Origin: an uncultured cyanobacterium | Lineage (GTDB): Bacteria > Cyanobacteriota > Cyanobacteriia > PCC-6307 > Cyanobiaceae | Direction: 5' to 3' | Length of the DNA: 5,579 bases | Assembly: GCA_903831165.1 (NCBI GenBank) | Contig: CAIKWV010000180.1 | Location: 1 to 5,579 of the forward strand | Shown here: positions 5,553 through 5,579 of the stretch, in pieces | Layout: each line of letters opens with the position of its first letter | Position numbering within the stretch: the stretch's first letter is position 1 | Program-made: the position numbers and the translations under genes | The notes under the pieces: model-generated | Database searches by the model: none | Seen by the model: only the letters and a program-made list of their open reading frames with translations | Told to the model about the DNA's origin: nothing

Positions 5553-5579
5553 GGCGCGAAGAGAAACTGGGATGGGCCG

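Noticed and set aside
1..5579. tRNA or rRNA genes, CRISPR repeats, insertion sequences, phage or defence genes
   Set aside because: I saw no tRNA-like cloverleaf, regularly spaced direct repeats, transposase motifs or terminal inverted repeats. Nearly all bases are taken up by the listed genes.

Overview
The window looks like ordinary core chromosome of a GC-rich cyanobacterium of the Synechococcus/Cyanobium (alpha-cyanobacterial) lineage. The assignment rests on two photosynthesis genes, psb28 (photosystem II assembly) and gun4 (chlorophyll synthesis regulator), on a cyanobacterial-type glutamine synthetase I, and on several small proteins of a kind I associate with picocyanobacteria. Genes are tightly packed, with overlapping ends and very short spacers. 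I see no mobile element, CRISPR array, RNA gene, phage gene or sign of recent transfer.

Layout from left to right. (1) 1-538, minus: the N-terminal half of an AI-2E/PerM-family membrane protein, running off the left edge. It starts with TTG and overlaps the stop of psb28 by 4 bases. (2) 535-915, minus: psb28. (3) 916-1057: a divergent spacer that should hold promoters for psb28 (leftward) and gun4 (rightward). (4) 1058-1804, plus: gun4. (5) 1846-2286, plus: a small GHKL ATPase of the RsbW/SpoIIAB anti-sigma-kinase type, probably co-transcribed with gun4. (6) 2252-2599, minus: a 115-residue cyanobacterial protein (DUF6439-like), overlapping gene 5 tail to tail by 35 bases. (7) 2650-2940, plus: a 96-residue basic protein with one C-terminal membrane helix. 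(8) 2937-4025, minus: a 362-residue SAM-dependent methyltransferase with a long N-terminal extension of unknown role, overlapping gene 7 tail to tail by 4 bases. (9) 4079-4103: an intrinsic terminator for glnA. (10) 4134-5552, minus: complete glnA. Its upstream control region lies mostly beyond the right edge.

How the genes fit together. Psb28 assists assembly of chlorophyll-binding photosystem II modules, and Gun4 stimulates Mg-chelatase at the entry to chlorophyll synthesis. Their head-to-head arrangement therefore suggests coordinated pigment supply and pigment-protein assembly. The anti-sigma-type ATPase behind gun4 is a candidate regulator linked to the same transcript. GlnA is the main ammonium-assimilating enzyme and forms its own terminated unit. 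The methyltransferase and the two small proteins have no assigned pathway.

I did not find a convincing previously undescribed multi-gene system. The points most worth following are the psb28/gun4/anti-sigma arrangement, the methyltransferase N-terminal domain, and the Phe at the usual adenylylation site of glutamine synthetase.
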